64,000 nt of DNA from Paenibacillus chitinolyticus NBRC 15660 (GCF_000739915.1 NZ_BBJT01000004.1:124001-188000); one strand, 5' to 3'. Positions 24,150 to 32,541 are shown, counted from the first letter of the stretch. Program-made: numbers and translations. Notes: generated by a model not told the origin, from the letters alone.

Positions 24150-24701
24150 TTAAATTTCGTATTGTAGTTTTTGTACTGGTGCTGTTTTACCTGTTTCTTT
24201 GTTAATGTAATCAGCTACACCATCACAATATTTCTTATCACGATCAACCAAGAATAAAGCATCTATCTGTTCATTATCCTTGTTAGTATAAGTTAATTGG
24301 ATATAGTGTTGCGTAACCTCTTTCTTCTGCTGCTTCGTACCTAAGCCGCTCATACCCCCTACTACAGCCCCAATAGGCCCCAATAGTAAGCCGCCAGCAA
24401 TCCCTCTAAGAATTACAGACTTCTGCTGATCATCTAAGACGATTTCTTGAGCAGACACCCCTCTTGCAAACTGGAAGCGATCCATAGGAATAATTTGCGT
24501 GTTATTGATTGTAATGTTGTCTTTGTTTGTAACTACCTTTGCAGAGATGCCAGTTCCAATGCCCGGGATACCTAAGACGTGTTTACCGTCAAAAGATGAG
24601 GTTGGTATAGCAGCCTTAATGTTCTTTTTTATATTTATAATAGCAACAGATATAATAAAGACTGAAAGAGAAACAACAAAGAAAATGCCGAAGGGTGTCA
24701 T
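24150..24701 (-). CDS. Membrane-anchored glycine-zipper protein (183 aa)
   Basis: A 183-residue protein started at ATG 24701 with GAGG seven bases upstream; an upstream start at 24746 lacks a site. Residues 3-22 form a membrane helix. Residues 100-120 (IAGGLLLGPIGAVVGGMSG) form a glycine zipper often found in membrane-inserting segments. Between them is a beta-rich stretch. Family not recognised. Glycine-zipper proteins can oligomerise in membranes, so a membrane-active role is possible. Confidence 0.7.
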   Translation of the reverse strand: MTPFGIFFVVSLSVFIISVAIINIKKNIKAAIPTSSFDGKHVLGIPGIGTGISAKVVTNKDNITINNTQIIPMDRFQFARGVSAQEIVLDDQQKSVILRGIAGGLLLGPIGAVVGGMSGLGTKQQKKEVTQHYIQLTYTNKDNEQIDALFLVDRDKKYCDGVADYINKETGKTAPVQKLQYEI

Positions 24702-24798
24702 AAAATAACCTCGCAGTTGGTTTGTAATGATGATTTTATTATACAATATGTATCTTCCATAATCTACATGTTAATTAATTAGAATGTTATTACAAAAA

Positions 24799-24825
24799 AG
24801 CCCAATTCAATTCTGAATTTGGGCT
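24799..24825 (-). terminator. Terminator after the Cro-like gene
   Basis: Minus-strand AGCCCAAATTC and GAATTGGGCT pair and are followed by TTTTTT. Confidence 0.8.
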
Positions 24826-24831
24826 AAATTT

Positions 24832-25098
24832 CTAATTTTCATTTATGTCAACTTTTAGCATTCCCTCGTTATTCTCCACGGTTTCAAACAAATCATCATT
24901 ATCTACGATTTCAAACAAATCATCGATTTTTACTTTTAAAGCCTTAGCAATAGTAAATAGATGATTGTCAACATGTTGTGTATTCTTATCAAACCTAGAC
25001 AAGACAGGCGCAGAAATCCCTGTCATTGTTGCAAGATCAATTTGTTTAAGATTACGTTCCGCTAAAAGCTTGTTTAAGCAAGGCTTTACAATTACCAT
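24832..25098 (-). CDS. XRE-family small regulator (Cro-like)
   Basis: An 88-residue protein with an XRE helix-turn-helix at residues 10-65 (LLAERNLKQIDLATMTGISAPVLSRFDKN). The acidic C-terminus carries an imperfect repeat (DDLFEIVDN / DDLFETVEN). It resembles the Cro/CI or YozG type. It is divergent from the 80-aa gene at 25245, with a 146-base space likely holding its operator. Confidence 0.85.
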   Translation of the reverse strand: MVIVKPCLNKLLAERNLKQIDLATMTGISAPVLSRFDKNTQHVDNHLFTIAKALKVKIDDLFEIVDNDDLFETVENNEGMLKVDINEN

Positions 25099-25244
25099 GC
25101 AAGCAACTCCCTAACAGTTTCTAATATGATATTACATAAGTCAAATTACAAAGTCAAAAAAAGTAACCGTAATTAGTTGACTTCCACATTACAAAAGTGT
25201 AATATGTAATTAAGAAAGTGGAATAAAGAAAAGAGGTATTGACT

Positions 25245-25487
25245 ATGAAAAAAGTATATTCGGTAGCAATTGTTCAAAAGGTTGTCCGCAATAATCTGGT
25301 ATGTGAAATGCACTACGGCGAATCCACAGCCGTACAGGTAGCTCTTGTAAATGTTAAAATGCCATTCTTCAAATTCTTTGATTCAGCGCAGGAAATGTAC
25401 ACTGAGTTAAACAAGTCTAAATTAAACATGGTTTTCGACAGGGTAACAACTCACCACGTTAACACTATATATGCCGCCGCTATTTAA
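25245..25487 (+). CDS. YYGE-family protein, single-domain copy (80 aa)
   Basis: An 80-residue protein started at ATG 25245 with AGAGG eight bases upstream. It resembles each half of the protein at 26368-26796: a beta strand (VYSVAIVQKV), the motif CEMHYGES, a helical part, then MVFDRVTTHHVNTIYA. Function unknown. Its position between two regulators suggests early expression. Confidence 0.7.
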   Translation: MKKVYSVAIVQKVVRNNLVCEMHYGESTAVQVALVNVKMPFFKFFDSAQEMYTELNKSKLNMVFDRVTTHHVNTIYAAAI

Positions 25488-25548
25488 TGATTAAGGTAAC
25501 TCATTTCAGATCTCATTATACCAGAAAATTGATAAGGCGGTGTTACCT

Positions 25549-25689
25549 TTGTTTACTTGTCCAAAGTGTAAATCAGAAGTTGATTTTGCCGGTTACCATG
25601 AAACAGACGAAGAAATAAAAGAGCAATACGAATGCTTCAACGAACACTGTAATTATGTTGAGTTAAGGGATGCAATTACTCAAATTTAG
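25549..25689 (+). CDS. Zinc-ribbon microprotein (46 aa)
   Basis: A 46-residue frame starting at TTG 25549 with GGCGG-type site. CPKC at residues 4-7 and CFNEHC at residues 29-34 make a four-cysteine zinc ribbon; the remainder is acidic. Such tiny ribbons occur in phage genomes as putative RNA- or DNA-binding adaptors. Function unknown. Confidence 0.65.
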   Translation: MFTCPKCKSEVDFAGYHETDEEIKEQYECFNEHCNYVELRDAITQI

Positions 25690-25766
25690 GTACATGGAAC
25701 TACTCATTGACAACATCTGGAACTAATGATACATTTTAATACGAACATACATTCTTATTTTGCGAA

Positions 25767-25791
25767 CAAAAAAAGAACCATTTACGGTTCT
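25767..25791 (-). terminator. Terminator overlapping the repressor stop codon
   Basis: Minus-strand AGAACC / GGTTCT around six bases, then TTTTTTT. The stop codon lies in the loop. Confidence 0.8.
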
Positions 25792-26228
25792 TCATCATCA
25801 AGCAGAACTTCTACTATATTTAATATTTTTCTCTTTTCATTATCAGATAGAATTCGTCCCTCATAGGCTATGTTATTTTTTGAAAATAACAGTGTGCTAA
25901 GCTCAATAACATTACTGTAAGAGTATTTTGACACTGGCTCTCTAACAAATGAAGCCATCACAGGTTCACTATAAATTTTTCCTTCATAATCCATCATTAA
26001 TTGCTCATCAAGATAACCGGCTCTTTGTAATAGGTCTTCATAAGGATGGTTATATGCCATTGCTAATTTCTTTAAGACTTCAGGAGAAGCTTGAATTGGC
26101 TTTTTAGTTCCAGGCCTCTCACCTTTTTCGAGGAAGCTAATATAAGTATGACTAAGTCCACTTCTATCTGCAGCTTCCCTTAAAGTCATATTGCCGCGCA
26201 ATTGTTTTAGGTATTTTCCAAAATCCAT
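25782..26228 (-). CDS. XRE-family phage repressor (CI-like)
   Basis: A 148-residue protein. The helix-turn-helix spans residues 5-65 (LKQLRGNMTLREAADRSGLS, then HTYISFLEKGERPG), followed by a helical C-terminus without an S24 peptidase domain. It is divergent from the 26368 gene across a 139-base region with three repeated GTTTAAC motifs. That is the expected arrangement for a lysogeny repressor and its operators. No RecA-cleavage domain is present, so induction would need another route, perhaps the Rha/KilAC protein. Confidence 0.85.
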   Translation of the reverse strand: MDFGKYLKQLRGNMTLREAADRSGLSHTYISFLEKGERPGTKKPIQASPEVLKKLAMAYNHPYEDLLQRAGYLDEQLMMDYEGKIYSEPVMASFVREPVSKYSYSNVIELSTLLFSKNNIAYEGRILSDNEKRKILNIVEVLLDDEEP

Positions 26229-26265
26229 ATGATACTCCCTTTAGATGGATTTAATGTGCCAACTC

Positions 26266-26327
26266 TGTTTAACCAGTTGACAAGTCGTTTAACATAGTAT
26301 ACCATAATTTTGAATTAGTCGTTTAAC
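26266..26327. promoter_or_regulatory. Divergent promoter region with repeated GTTTAAC operator half-sites
   Basis: TGTTTAAC at 26266-26273, GTCGTTTAAC at 26284-26293 and again at 26318-26327. A rightward -35-like TTGACA lies at 26277-26282, and a leftward -10-like TATACT overlaps 26296-26301. The sites overlap both promoters, as expected for the CI-like repressor. Confidence 0.65.
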
Positions 26328-26367
26328 GAAGTTTACGTTGTTTACAATGTTAAAAGGAGTCTGTTGA

Positions 26368-26796
26368 ATGAACTTACCGTTCGCTATCGCAATTTTCATT
26401 AATTTAAAAGGTAAGACAGAGCTTTATTATGGAGAAACAGAAGAAATCGAAAACAGACTCTCTAACATTCATGCCGATTTCAATTATTTCCAAAACGAGG
26501 AACAGCTAATCGCAAAATTAAAAATCATTTCAGAGACAAAGGAGTATAAAAAAATTAAGTTCACTCCCATAACGAGCAAATGCTATACTATTTCCCTCCA
26601 TTGGATTTTTCAAATGTATGTAGATGATCAAACTCAAATCTATTATGGCGAAAAAGAATCTGCAAGACAAGCTGTCACGAACTATTGTAAAGGCAAACAT
26701 GTGTACGGTAAAGGATATCCATCAAAATTTCAAATGTTATGGCAACTAGAGTATTACAAAACGGCAAAAAGCAATACAGTATACATACCTGTTTAA
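26368..26796 (+). CDS. YYGE-family protein, two tandem domains (142 aa)
   Basis: A 142-residue protein, ATG after AAAGGAG. It is an internal duplication. Residues 4-75 (FAIAIFINLKGKTELYYGET ... KCYTI) and residues 76-142 (LHWIFQMYVDDQTQIYYGEK ... TVYIPV) each have a beta strand, the YYGE motif, a helix and a closing beta strand. The 80-aa protein at 25245 is a single copy. It is probably the first gene under rightward control of the CI-like repressor. No known family recognised. Confidence 0.75.
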   Translation: MNLPFAIAIFINLKGKTELYYGETEEIENRLSNIHADFNYFQNEEQLIAKLKIISETKEYKKIKFTPITSKCYTISLHWIFQMYVDDQTQIYYGEKESARQAVTNYCKGKHVYGKGYPSKFQMLWQLEYYKTAKSNTVYIPV

Positions 26797-26838
26797 GACA
26801 TCAAGAGACTTAGATTAAACTGAAAGGAGATAATATTG

Positions 26839-26952
26839 TTGAAAATTGAACCGATTAAGATTACCTATACACATTTTCCTCATTGGTCATTAAAAATAGA
26901 ATCAATCACATTTAAAGTCGAAATGGACAGCAATAGCAAAAAGGAATCTTAG
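26839..26952 (+). CDS. Small protein (37 aa)
   Basis: A 37-residue frame starting at TTG 26839 with AAAGGAG upstream, beta-rich then lysine-rich at the end. It follows the YYGE gene in the same direction and ends just before a terminator, which supports it as a real operon member. No family. Confidence 0.55.
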   Translation: MKIEPIKITYTHFPHWSLKIESITFKVEMDSNSKKES

Positions 26953-26963
26953 GTATAGAGAAA

Positions 26964-26989
26964 GGCTCCAGATATAATAATCGGGAGCC
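26964..26989 (+). terminator. Terminator of the rightward YYGE operon
   Basis: GGCTCC / GGGAGCC stem with a 13-base loop, then ATTTGCATTTT. Confidence 0.7.
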
Positions 26990-27082
26990 ATTTGCATTTT
27001 AATAGTGAATACTTTTAAGTAATTTTATGCGCTCACTAATGTGATATAATATCCAGCATATTACAATTCAGGGGGAATGGAT

Positions 27083-27877
27083 TTGACAGAAGAAATAAAC
27101 AAGGGTAAGCATGAAAAATCTTCAAATGGACTAATTGGTGAAGCGCTTATTGTTATCTTAATAACGGCCTTCGGCTATCTTGCTGGCTATCTTTATGAAG
27201 TTGGTTATAAAGACTATTATGAGCTGCCAGACATGTTTGTAGAGGTAGGATTACCGACAATCATTAAATCAACATGGAGTTTATTTAGGTCTATAATGAT
27301 TACGCTCCTTTTTATAAATATTTTATCCTACCTTGAAACAAGAAGAGTTGAGATTTCATTAAGCTATATTAGTCTAATGGGCTATATAGGTGCGTTTAGC
27401 ATTCTCTATAATCTCGGTTCGATTGGGACCTTAGCATATGGCCTCTTTTTTGCTTTCACGATCATAGCTTATGTTATTATTCCTCTTGTTAAATATAGAG
27501 AAATCAAAAGCTGGATAGATCGAATTTTTTACACTGAGAAAACAGGCAGAAATAATATTTTTAAAAACATTTCTCAAAAATATGGAACAAAGGTAACAGT
27601 GATCTTCTTGTTCTTCGCAATCATTTCTTGTAATATGTTCCTCGTTCAAGAAAAAGGAAAAAATGACGCAAGAGAAGAAACAGAGTATTTAGTTACTAAC
27701 ACAACAGAACCAATGATCGTCATTGACTCGTACAAGGATTATTTTATACTTGCACCGGTGGACATTAAGAATAAGACTTTTACCCCTCAGTATAAATTAC
27801 TTAAACAATCCAAGGATACCCCGGACTTACCTACTTTTGAAAAGAAAAAAATTGGACCACTTAAACCAAAGGAATAG
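27083..27877 (+). CDS. Multi-pass membrane protein at the prophage right end
   Basis: A 264-residue protein started at TTG 27083, which has AGGGGG at proper spacing; an ATG at 27077 is too close to that site. About five membrane helices (near residues 18-40, 68-85, 95-135 as two, 170-190), then a C-terminal extracytoplasmic domain with 'TEPMIVIDSYKDYFILAPVD'. No family recognised. Last prophage gene before the attachment junction, with its own promoter and terminator. Such lysogen-expressed end genes often alter host fitness or exclude phages. Confidence 0.75.
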   Translation: MTEEINKGKHEKSSNGLIGEALIVILITAFGYLAGYLYEVGYKDYYELPDMFVEVGLPTIIKSTWSLFRSIMITLLFINILSYLETRRVEISLSYISLMGYIGAFSILYNLGSIGTLAYGLFFAFTIIAYVIIPLVKYREIKSWIDRIFYTEKTGRNNIFKNISQKYGTKVTVIFLFFAIISCNMFLVQEKGKNDAREETEYLVTNTTEPMIVIDSYKDYFILAPVDIKNKTFTPQYKLLKQSKDTPDLPTFEKKKIGPLKPKE

Positions 27878-27884
27878 CTAAACA

Positions 27885-27910
27885 ACCCACTATCTTACCT
27901 GTTAGTGGGT
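27885..27910 (+). terminator. Terminator after the last prophage gene
   Basis: ACCCACTA / TAGTGGGT stem followed by TTATTAAATT. Confidence 0.65.
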
Positions 27911-27927
27911 TTATTAAATTGGTGCAA

Positions 27928-28002
27928 ATTTTGGACAAAAGTGTAATTTAAAATAGTCACGTTTTGAACCGTTTGTCCTTACATTTTGGTCACAAGTGTG
28001 AT
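27928..28002. repeat. Two 20-bp direct repeats near the prophage end
   Basis: Copies at 27928-27947 and 27983-28002 match at 17 of 20 bases (core TTTTGG.CA.AAGTGT). They lie within 200 bases of the prophage/host junction, where integrase arm sites or excision-factor sites are expected. Confidence 0.55.
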
Positions 28003-28108
28003 CACAAAGACTTCAATAAAGACATTTTGTCCATGGCTCAAAAAACACCCGAAAATGCCGGGAGGCTTTGTCCCATAAGGAATTACAGCTTTTCAAAGCC
28101 ATTATTGT

Positions 28109-28255
28109 TCACCCTGTAAAATAGGGTATAAATTGGGCTCCGCACATGATATAGCCTTTATCCGTCGTCACGACAAGCAGCGTCGTTTTGGGCAGCTTTA
28201 CTTCTATCGCAATGGCCGTATTTCCATCCAGTTCGATGGGTTCCACTTTCATCAT
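28109..28255 (-). pseudogene. yunC: 5' fragment of a yunC-like (DUF1805) gene cut by prophage insertion
   Basis: The frame starts at ATG 28255 with GAGGAG upstream. Its first 40 residues match the N-terminus of the YunC/DUF1805 family (EVKLPKTTLLVVTTDKGYIM, then CGA). After CGA, where family members continue with LDV and about 60 more residues, the frame runs into QFIPYFTG and stops. Base composition also changes here. The rest of the gene should lie at the other prophage end. The fragment could still be translated. Confidence 0.8.
28130..28140. other. Inferred attachment site (attR or attL) at the prophage/host junction
   Basis: Homology to DUF1805 ends at the Ala codon 28136-28138 and AT-rich phage DNA begins to the left. 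The junction sequence GGGCTCC is a plausible short crossover core. The integrase and the second att site are outside the window, so the exact core is unknown. Confidence 0.6.
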
Positions 28256-28392
28256 AATGACACATCTCCTCGCTTCAAAATCATACGCAGTATATGCCCG
28301 GTAAAGAGTTTTGGTTCCCGAAAAACAGAGTGTATCTAAAGACCCATTTCATGCTATAGTAAAAGGACCAGATTTAGCGAGACGGAGGTCTT

Positions 28393-28932
28393 ATGACTAC
28401 TAACAAGAATCAAACATCCAAACAAGGCCATTTGTTTACCGTTAAAATTTTGATGGAAGAAGAGACGAATGGCCTTGCGCTTCAAAAGCTGCTGCAGGTC
28501 TTGAATAACGCTAATTTCACGGATTTTACGATCGAGCAGGGAATTGAGCTCGGCAAGCTGATCGCATTAAATACGCCTTCCTCCGGCACATCTTCGACCG
28601 GTCCTTCTTCACAAGCTGCCGGATCGGACGGTACCCCGGCTTCCTCCGGGAACCAGGCGGCTTCCGCATCCAAAACCGGCTCGTCCGCGCCTTCCACTGC
28701 ATCCGCTTCCAACCAGACCCGCCCCCAGGTCGAGGAGCAGCTCCGGAAGATGATCAAGGACAACACCCTGATCCGCCTTTCCGTCGTAAAAGGGGCCGGC
28801 ATCCGCCTCAATCTTCCCTGCCGGGTTCTGAATTTCGATGAAGAATCGGGCAACGTTACCGTCTACCATGTGGACGAAAAGAAAGTCTATCTGTTTAAGC
28901 TCAACGAGATTGACAATATGTCCTTGCATTAA
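28393..28932 (+). CDS. Paenibacillus-type hypothetical protein with Ser/Ala/Thr linker
   Basis: A 179-residue protein, ATG after GGAGG. Residues 10-60 form a helical N-terminal domain. Residues 62-115 are a low-complexity Ser/Ala/Thr/Gly linker. Residues 116-177 form a small beta domain (RLNLPCRVLNFDEESGNVTV, YHVDEKKVYLFKL) that resembles an SH3-like or Hfq-like barrel. No known family assigned. It is the first intact host gene right of the prophage and ends in a strong terminator. Confidence 0.8.
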   Translation: MTTNKNQTSKQGHLFTVKILMEEETNGLALQKLLQVLNNANFTDFTIEQGIELGKLIALNTPSSGTSSTGPSSQAAGSDGTPASSGNQAASASKTGSSAPSTASASNQTRPQVEEQLRKMIKDNTLIRLSVVKGAGIRLNLPCRVLNFDEESGNVTVYHVDEKKVYLFKLNEIDNMSLH

Positions 28933-28936
28933 AAAA

Positions 28937-28961
28937 GGCCCGGCGCATACGCGCTCGGGCC
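28937..28961 (+). terminator. Terminator, GGCCCG/CGGGCC stem
   Basis: The stem is followed by TTTCTTC on the plus strand and preceded by AAAAAA, so it may act in both directions. Confidence 0.85.
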
Positions 28962-28994
28962 TTTCTTCTATAGGGCGGCGAGATTGACTAGCGT

Positions 28995-29041
28995 AAAACG
29001 GCGCCGCATCGGGGACCTGAACCGCATCCCGGTGCCGTTTT
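28995..29041. terminator. Hairpin terminator downstream of the GGDEF-EAL gene
   Basis: AAAACGGCGCCG pairs with CGGTGCCGTTTT across a loop that has its own inner pairs. It is symmetrical in A and T ends and can act on both strands. Confidence 0.65.
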
Positions 29042-29158
29042 CTCTCAATCGCGAGTCTGGCTTCTAAAAACTGAGGCCAAAGCTTTACCGCTTTAACTTT
29101 CGCGGTTTTTTCCGCATGCCTGCAGCCTTATCGACTGATCCGCACCTTCTCGGCCGAC

Positions 29159-31054
29159 CTAGGCTTCCTTGAGCCTCCCGGCGCTGCAGGTGATCCGGCG
29201 CAGCATAGAGCCCATCTTATCCGCCGTTAGAGGCGGGCTGAACCAGTAGCCCTGAACCTCATGGCATTGATTGCGGTGCAGAAAGGAAAGCTGCTCCTCC
29301 GTCTCCACGCCCTCGGCGATCACTTTCAAGTTTAAGTGCCGCGTCATGGAAATAATCGTGGCGACGATAGCGGCGTCGCTCGGGTCCTCCATGATGTCCC
29401 GGACGAAGGAACGGTCGATTTTCAGCCGGTCGACCGGAAATCTTTTCAAATAGGACAGGGAGCTGTATCCCGTGCCGAAATCGTCGATGCTCACCTGGAC
29501 ACCGAGCTGCTTCAGCTCCAGAAGCGAAGCGATGGCATGCTCCACGTCCATGGTCATACTCTCGGTAATCTCCAGCTCCAGAAACTGGGGAGCCAGCCCC
29601 GTATGCTGCAGCACCTGATCGACTTTCGCCTTCAGATTATGCTGGAGAAACTGCCGGGAGGACAAGTTCACGGATACCGGAACTTTCGGTAGGCCGGCAT
29701 CCTGCCAGGCTTGGTTTTGCTGGCACGCCTCGTGCAGCACCCACTCCGAGATCGGCACGATCAGTCCCGACTGCTCCGCAAATGGGATGAAATCGCCCGG
29801 CGGAATAAAGCCCTTCTGAGGATGGTTCCAGCGGATAAGCGCCTCCATCCCTACGATTTGACCGCTTTCGATCTCGACCTGCGGCTGATAATGCAGCACG
29901 AATTCGTTGTTTGTAATGGCCCGTCTCAGGTCGTTTTCCAATTGGAGTTTCTGAAGAGAGACGGATCTCATTTCGGAGTTGAAAATCTGGATGTCGCTTT
30001 TTCCGTTCTCCTTGGCCCGGGTGACGGCCATATTCGCATGCTTCATCAGCGTATCCGCATCCTCGTGTTCGCGCGAGAGCAGCGAAATGCCTATACTTGC
30101 CGTAACGTGCAGCTCGTACTGCTCCAGCATGAAAGGTTCCTCAAGCACGGACAGCAGCCTGGAGGCCAGTTGCAGGGCCTGTTCCCGCCCCTGAATGCCC
30201 GTATAGAAGAAGGCGAATTCGTCGCCTTCCGTTCTGGCGATGAAGTCGTTATCCGAGACGCAGCGGGTGAACCGTTCCGCCACTTGAAGCAGCAGCATGT
30301 CCCCGTAGTCGTAACCGAAGCAGTCGTTAAACAACTTGAACCCGTCGATGTCCACGTACATGACCGCTACCCGCTGATGGTGGCTTTCCGCCAGATGCAG
30401 CGTCTCCGTAAGCTGCTCCTTGAACAGCCGCCGGTTCGGAAGGCCCGTCATATCGTCGTAATAGGCCATATGCCGGAACTGTTCGTCGGCTCTCCGCCGT
30501 TCCGTGATATCCTGGAACATGAACAGGAACCGCCGGTTTGCCCCCTCCGTCTCAAGCGGCACACCCGTAGCCGACAAGTCGATCCGGTACCCGCTCCGGT
30601 GGAGCACCGGGATATCGAACAACTGCGGCGTCCCCGTGCGCAGATCTCCATAGCGCTGCTTGAGCTTATCCTTGTGCTCATCGGACACGTAGGCTCCGAA
30701 AGAATTGCCGATCAATTGCTCGTTCGTCGCTCCGAGGAGCCGTTCCATGGTCCGGCTTACCCGGGTTAATTTGCCGTGCTCATCCGTTACGCTGATCGCG
30801 TTCGGGCTGTAATCGAATAAAGTGTCCAGCAATCGGGAGGTTTCATCCGCAATTGGCGGATCCGCCGGCTTGTTGTCCAATGCCGGAAGTCCTTCTTGCC
30901 CGGAAGCAGCGAGGTTTCCGCGCTTGTTAAGGGTATACAGCGCCCCCGCCAGTACGGCCGAGGCTCCCAGGCAGATCCAGACTGCATAGGCTCTCAGCAG
31001 CACACTTCCGATCACGATAACTGCTGCATACCCGCCTAAGAGAACCGGTATCAT
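29159..31054 (-). CDS. PAS-GGDEF-EAL membrane protein (cyclic-di-GMP signalling)
   Basis: A 631-residue protein. Two N-terminal membrane helices (residues 2-41) precede a PAS domain (about 68-190), a GGDEF domain (about 195-365) and an EAL domain (about 370-625). The GGDEF signature reads ARTEGDEFAFF, so the first Gly is Glu and cyclase activity is doubtful. EAL features are intact: MEALIRW, DDFGTGYSSLSYLKRFPVD, KIDRSFV, AEGVET. It is therefore probably a cyclic-di-GMP phosphodiesterase. Its start overlaps the kinase gene by 4 bases, indicating coupling. Confidence 0.93.
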   Translation of the reverse strand: MIPVLLGGYAAVIVIGSVLLRAYAVWICLGASAVLAGALYTLNKRGNLAASGQEGLPALDNKPADPPIADETSRLLDTLFDYSPNAISVTDEHGKLTRVSRTMERLLGATNEQLIGNSFGAYVSDEHKDKLKQRYGDLRTGTPQLFDIPVLHRSGYRIDLSATGVPLETEGANRRFLFMFQDITERRRADEQFRHMAYYDDMTGLPNRRLFKEQLTETLHLAESHHQRVAVMYVDIDGFKLFNDCFGYDYGDMLLLQVAERFTRCVSDNDFIARTEGDEFAFFYTGIQGREQALQLASRLLSVLEEPFMLEQYELHVTASIGISLLSREHEDADTLMKHANMAVTRAKENGKSDIQIFNSEMRSVSLQKLQLENDLRRAITNNEFVLHYQPQVEIESGQIVGMEALIRWNHPQKGFIPPGDFIPFAEQSGLIVPISEWVLHEACQQNQAWQDAGLPKVPVSVNLSSRQFLQHNLKAKVDQVLQHTGLAPQFLELEITESMTMDVEHAIASLLELKQLGVQVSIDDFGTGYSSLSYLKRFPVDRLKIDRSFVRDIMEDPSDAAIVATIISMTRHLNLKVIAEGVETEEQLSFLHRNQCHEVQGYWFSPPLTADKMGSMLRRITCSAGRLKEA

Positions 31055-32541
31055 TTCCGCTTTTCCTCCATTTCGCCGCTTTCTCTGTTTATGGGCAGCC
31101 GAACGTAAACGATCGTCCCTTCCCCTATGACGCTTTCAATCTGAAGGGTGCCTTTATGCTCCTCCACAATTTTGCGGCTGACCATCATGCCCAGTCCGCT
31201 GCCCTGATCTTTCGTCGTATAGAAGGGCACGCCGATCTTGTCGATCAAATCCTGCGGGATCCCGCTTCCCTGATCCGCAATGGCGAAACAAATCCGCTTG
31301 TCCGCCTGCTCCTGCAGCCGGATCGTGATAAGTCCTCCGTCCGGCATGGCCTCGATCGCATTTTTCAATAAATTCACGAACAACTGCTTGAGCTGATTCT
31401 CGGCACCCATCATGCCGGACAGGCTGCCGTCCACATTCGTCAAGAATTGGACGTTCTTGAGAATGGCCTGCGCTTCAAGGAGCGCAAGTACATGCCGGAT
31501 CACAAGCTCCGGATTTAACCAAGCGAATTCGGACGCTTTGGGCTTGGCTAGCATAAGCAGCTCCGAAAGGATGAGATCAATCCGGTTAAGCTCGGACATC
31601 ATGATTTCGTAGTATTCCTGCTTCCCCTCCGCCCCGGACTGCAGAAACTGAGTAAAGCCTTTCAGAGCTGTCAGCGGATTCCGGATTTCATGGGCGACAC
31701 CCGCCGCAAGCTGCCCCACGGCCGACAGCTTCTCGGACGTTCTCAGCCGTTCTTCCGTTTCCCTGCGCCTCGTTACGTCTTTGTCTATCGCATAAATCCC
31801 TTCCACGTGGCTGCCTACCTGAATCGGAAGCGTGTTGACCTCCACGGTAATCCAGCTTCCGTCCTTGCGCGAAACATTGAATTCGCCTGTCCCGGTTCTG
31901 CCGCTTTTCGCAGCCTCGAAGAGTTCCGCCGCCGCCACCAGGTCTCCCGGGAAAATGAACCTTTTGCAGTGATGCCCCGCCAATTCGCCCGTCTCGTACC
32001 CCGTGATCTGCCTCATCGTAGAATTAATGCTTACAATGTGCCCCTTCATATCCACTATGCAGACGATGTCCGGATTATACTCGAAAAGAGGCCCAAGCTC
32101 CTGACGGCTCCGCTCCAGCTTTTCTTCCATGGCTTTCCGGCTCGTCAGGTCCTGCAGCTGCGCATAATAGACGAAGGAACCGTCCGTACCGGGGAGAAGA
32201 GACACGTTCAGCATCGCCCAGACCCAGTGCCCGTCTTTATGCCGGAACCTTTTCTCCATCTGCAGTTTTTTGGTTGCGGCCAGTTCCTTCCACCGGCTCA
32301 TCCAGTCCCCCGTGCCGACCGCTGCGCAAACGATATCGTCCTTGTTCATTCCGAGAAGCTCCCGGCGCGTATAGCCCAGCATCCCGCAGAGCACTTCGTT
32401 CACTTCAAGAATATCACCCTGCTGATTCACAACCGCCATTCCGATCAAGGCCTCTTTGAACGCGTAGGCAAACACGGGAATCATAGCGGGTGCGATAAAG
32501 CCCGATTCGCTATCCTCATCTGGACTGAATGTCTTATACAT
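31051..32541 (-). CDS. Cytoplasmic sensor histidine kinase with two PAS domains
   Basis: A 496-residue protein. PAS domains span about 20-140 and 145-265. The HisKA box is VAHEIRNPLTALKGF. The ATPase domain has the N box (NLLKNAIEAMPDGG) and G boxes (IADQGSGIP; GSGLGMMVSRKIVEEHKG). No membrane helix is present. This Kin/AtoS-like design occurs in Bacillus sporulation kinases such as KinA and KinE, so it may feed the phosphorelay; that is inference. No response regulator is adjacent. It overlaps the GGDEF-EAL gene and is cotranscribed. Confidence 0.92.
   Translation of the reverse strand: MYKTFSPDEDSESGFIAPAMIPVFAYAFKEALIGMAVVNQQGDILEVNEVLCGMLGYTRRELLGMNKDDIVCAAVGTGDWMSRWKELAATKKLQMEKRFRHKDGHWVWAMLNVSLLPGTDGSFVYYAQLQDLTSRKAMEEKLERSRQELGPLFEYNPDIVCIVDMKGHIVSINSTMRQITGYETGELAGHHCKRFIFPGDLVAAAELFEAAKSGRTGTGEFNVSRKDGSWITVEVNTLPIQVGSHVEGIYAIDKDVTRRRETEERLRTSEKLSAVGQLAAGVAHEIRNPLTALKGFTQFLQSGAEGKQEYYEIMMSELNRIDLILSELLMLAKPKASEFAWLNPELVIRHVLALLEAQAILKNVQFLTNVDGSLSGMMGAENQLKQLFVNLLKNAIEAMPDGGLITIRLQEQADKRICFAIADQGSGIPQDLIDKIGVPFYTTKDQGSGLGMMVSRKIVEEHKGTLQIESVIGEGTIVYVRLPINRESGEMEEKRK

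Noticed and set aside
29711-30769. 352-codon plus-strand frame opposite the GGDEF-EAL gene
   Set aside because: Shadow frame with low-complexity Arg/Leu/His composition; the opposite strand encodes well-known domains.
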